Assembly (NCBI RefSeq): GCF_900109165.1
Contig: NZ_FNZF01000001.1
Coordinates: 1-64,000 of the forward strand
Direction of reading: 5' to 3'
Source of the DNA: Bhargavaea ginsengi
GTDB taxonomy: Bacteria; Bacillota; Bacilli; Bacillales_A; Planococcaceae
Length of the DNA: 64,000 nucleotides
A program made the translations under genes and the position numbers. How positions within the stretch are numbered: position 1 is the stretch's first letter; each line of letters opens with the position of its first letter. The notes beneath the pieces are model-generated. The model saw only the letters and a program-made list of their open reading frames with translations, did no database searches and had not been told where the DNA came from. Of the stretch, positions 62,968 to 64,000 are shown piece after piece.

Positions 62968-63140
62968 TTTTTTCATACGCGAACTTTTGGATTCGTACGC
63001 AAACCTGGGAGACGCTCCTTTTTTCGTACGCGAACTTTTTGGTTTCGTACGCAAACCTGGAACACGTGCTTTTTTCGTACGCGAACTCTCCGGATTCATA
63101 CGCAAACCGTGGAGATGCTCCTTTTTTCGTACGCGAACCC
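62968..63140. repeat. Tandem 51-52-bp repeat array 2 (about 3.4 units) between convergent genes
   Basis: Units start at 62968, 63019, 63070 and 63122 (51, 51 and 52 bp, then partial). They have the same core as array 1: TTTTTTCGTACGCGAACTT, a short spacer, GATTCGTACGCAAACC, and a GGAGACGCTCC-type tail. It lies between the ponA and nth terminators, where the two genes converge. Each unit opens with six T. Nothing else is seen in the 62941-63174 gap. Confidence 0.92.
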
Positions 63141-63174
63141 GAAACGCCATGTACAAATCCTCACCGAATCCAAA

Positions 63175-63211
63175 AAACCGGAATGGCCTTTTTATCGGCA
63201 ATTCCGGTTTT
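63175..63211 (-). terminator. Terminator of nth
   Basis: AAAACCGGAAT pairs with ATTCCGGTTTT across a loop, with six T on the minus strand side. Confidence 0.75.
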
Positions 63212-63217
63212 CTACGT

Positions 63218-63886
63218 TTATTCCATTTCTTCATCTTTTTTGTTGAGCCCCATGCGCTTGCGTCCTTCTCTGCACATGTTGAGGATTGGGCAGATGCCGC
63301 ATTCCGGTGTTTTCGCTTTGCAGAAATAGCGGCCGAAGAATATAAGCTGATGGTGGGTCTGGGACCACTCTTCTTCCGGTGTCCACCGCATCAGTTTCTG
63401 TTCCACTTCCATCGGGCTGTCTTTCCAGCGGTTGATTCCGAGGCGCTTGGAGACCCGTTCCACATGGGTATCGACGGCAAAGGCGGGCACGCCGTAAGCG
63501 ACGGAGACGACGACGTTCGCAGTCTTGCGGCCGACACCGGGAAGCGTCGTCAGTGTATCCCGGTCGTCAGGGACGATGCCCCCATACTTTTCAAGAAGGA
63601 TTTCACTCATCGCCCGAATGTTTTTTGCTTTGTTGCGGAAGAGGCCGATCGACCGGATGTCGTTCTGGACCTCCTCGAGCGGAACTGCAAGATAATCTTC
63701 AGGCCGCTTGTACTTCTTGAAGAGATCTTTTGTCACCCGGTTGACCAGCGCATCGGTGCACTGGGCAGACAGCATCGTCGCGACCAGCAGCTCGAACGGA
63801 TTGTCGTGTACGAGCTCACAGTGCGCGTCAGGATACATATCCGCTATTTCATCGCGGCATACCTTCCATTGTGCTTTCGTCAGCAT
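63218..63886 (-). CDS. nth: Endonuclease III
   Basis: 222 residues. The helix-hairpin-helix LPGVGRKTANVV carries the catalytic Lys, the Asp is in FAVDTHVERVS, and a C-terminal 4Fe-4S cluster is formed by C...CGICPILNMC. It removes oxidised pyrimidines and nicks at the abasic site. It follows dnaD as in B. subtilis. Confidence 0.96.
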   Translation of the reverse strand: MLTKAQWKVCRDEIADMYPDAHCELVHDNPFELLVATMLSAQCTDALVNRVTKDLFKKYKRPEDYLAVPLEEVQNDIRSIGLFRNKAKNIRAMSEILLEKYGGIVPDDRDTLTTLPGVGRKTANVVVSVAYGVPAFAVDTHVERVSKRLGINRWKDSPMEVEQKLMRWTPEEEWSQTHHQLIFFGRYFCKAKTPECGICPILNMCREGRKRMGLNKKDEEME

Positions 63887-63904
63887 GTCCTGGTCCTTTC
63901 TGAA

Positions 63905-63939
63905 ACGGCCGGCTCCCTTTGAGAAGCGGGAGCCGGCCG
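63905..63939. terminator. GC-rich hairpin between dnaD and nth
   Basis: GGCCGGCTCCC and GGGAGCCGGCC form an 11-bp stem. No T-run follows on either strand, so it may act as an mRNA processing or stability hairpin rather than a full terminator. Confidence 0.5.
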
Positions 63940-63958
63940 TCCGGTTGTTGTCCGCCCT

Positions 63959-64000
63959 TCAGTCCCGTTCTTCCAGCCAGTTGTAGAACGGGACTTTCCG
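63959..64000 (-). CDS. dnaD: C-terminal end of DnaD (partial)
   Basis: Only the last 13 codons and the stop are inside the window; they read RKVPFYNWLEERD. The VPFYNWLE ending and the position before nth fit DnaD, the replication initiation and primosome protein. The body of the gene lies beyond base 64000, so this is inferred mainly from gene order. Confidence 0.6.
   Translation of the reverse strand, partial: RKVPFYNWLEERD

Noticed and set aside
62915-63922. Plus-strand frame of 335 codons over array 2 and nth
   Set aside because: It is antisense to nth and starts in non-coding repeats; the nth frame has all its family motifs.

Overview
The window comes from a Gram-positive bacterium of the Bacillales with a moderately high GC content, most probably a member of the Planococcaceae. 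The block from about 40.7 to 64 kb holds cspD, ypeQ, ypeP, dynA/ypbR, ypvA, ypsC, rnpB, gpsB, yprB-yprA (mrfB-mrfA), yppE, recU, ponA, nth and dnaD, which is close to the known Bacillus subtilis arrangement. The family assignment is an inference from gene content and from the 16S 5' end, not from a search.

Layout. 0-0.8 kb: 5' end of a 16S rRNA gene and its promoter, pointing left out of the window. 0.8-2.7 kb: a lone PD-(D/E)XK plus DUF2075 helicase-like gene. 3.3-10.9 kb: a six-gene leftward operon with a Ugp-type ABC importer (ATPase, two permeases, lipoprotein), a beta-CASP metallo-beta-lactamase protein and a 5'-nucleotidase-like phosphoesterase. PhoP-box-like repeats precede it and a palindromic interspersed element lies inside it. 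10.9-12.3 kb: a decayed IS3-family element inserted in the loop of a neighbouring gene's terminator. 13.2-16.2 kb: an orphan LXG toxin operon. 16.4-28.9 kb: an esterase, a HEPN-like gene, a thiamine-diphosphate enzyme coupled to a GGDEF-EAL protein, hprK, and a NERD helicase. 29.2-30.2 kb: two GsiB-like stress genes in tandem and a DUF2188 gene. 30.6-35 kb: a very large secreted subtilase. 35.7-38.8 kb: the riboflavin operon with an FMN riboswitch, in which ribD has decayed. 38.9-40.6 kb: fabI behind a FapR-like operator and a glutamine amidotransferase-like hydrolase. 40.7-64 kb: the conserved housekeeping block with an ECF sigma/anti-sigma pair and a second NERD gene inside it.

Functionally the window combines cell envelope and division genes (ponA, gpsB, dynA), DNA repair and recombination (recU, nth, mrfAB, ypvA), RNA processing (rnpB, a 23S rRNA methyltransferase-like protein), fatty-acid synthesis (fabI), flavin synthesis, carbon control (hprK) and phosphate-ester scavenging.

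The most unusual material is mostly non-coding. It comprises two arrays of one 52-bp repeat family and one 21-bp array, all in gaps between convergent genes. There are also two uncharacterised multi-hairpin elements, the IS-in-terminator insertion, the collinear ribD relic directly behind the riboswitch, and an LXG toxin gene whose expected ATG start is ATA. Rho-independent terminators, promoters and operators were called by eye, so their edges are good to within a base or two.
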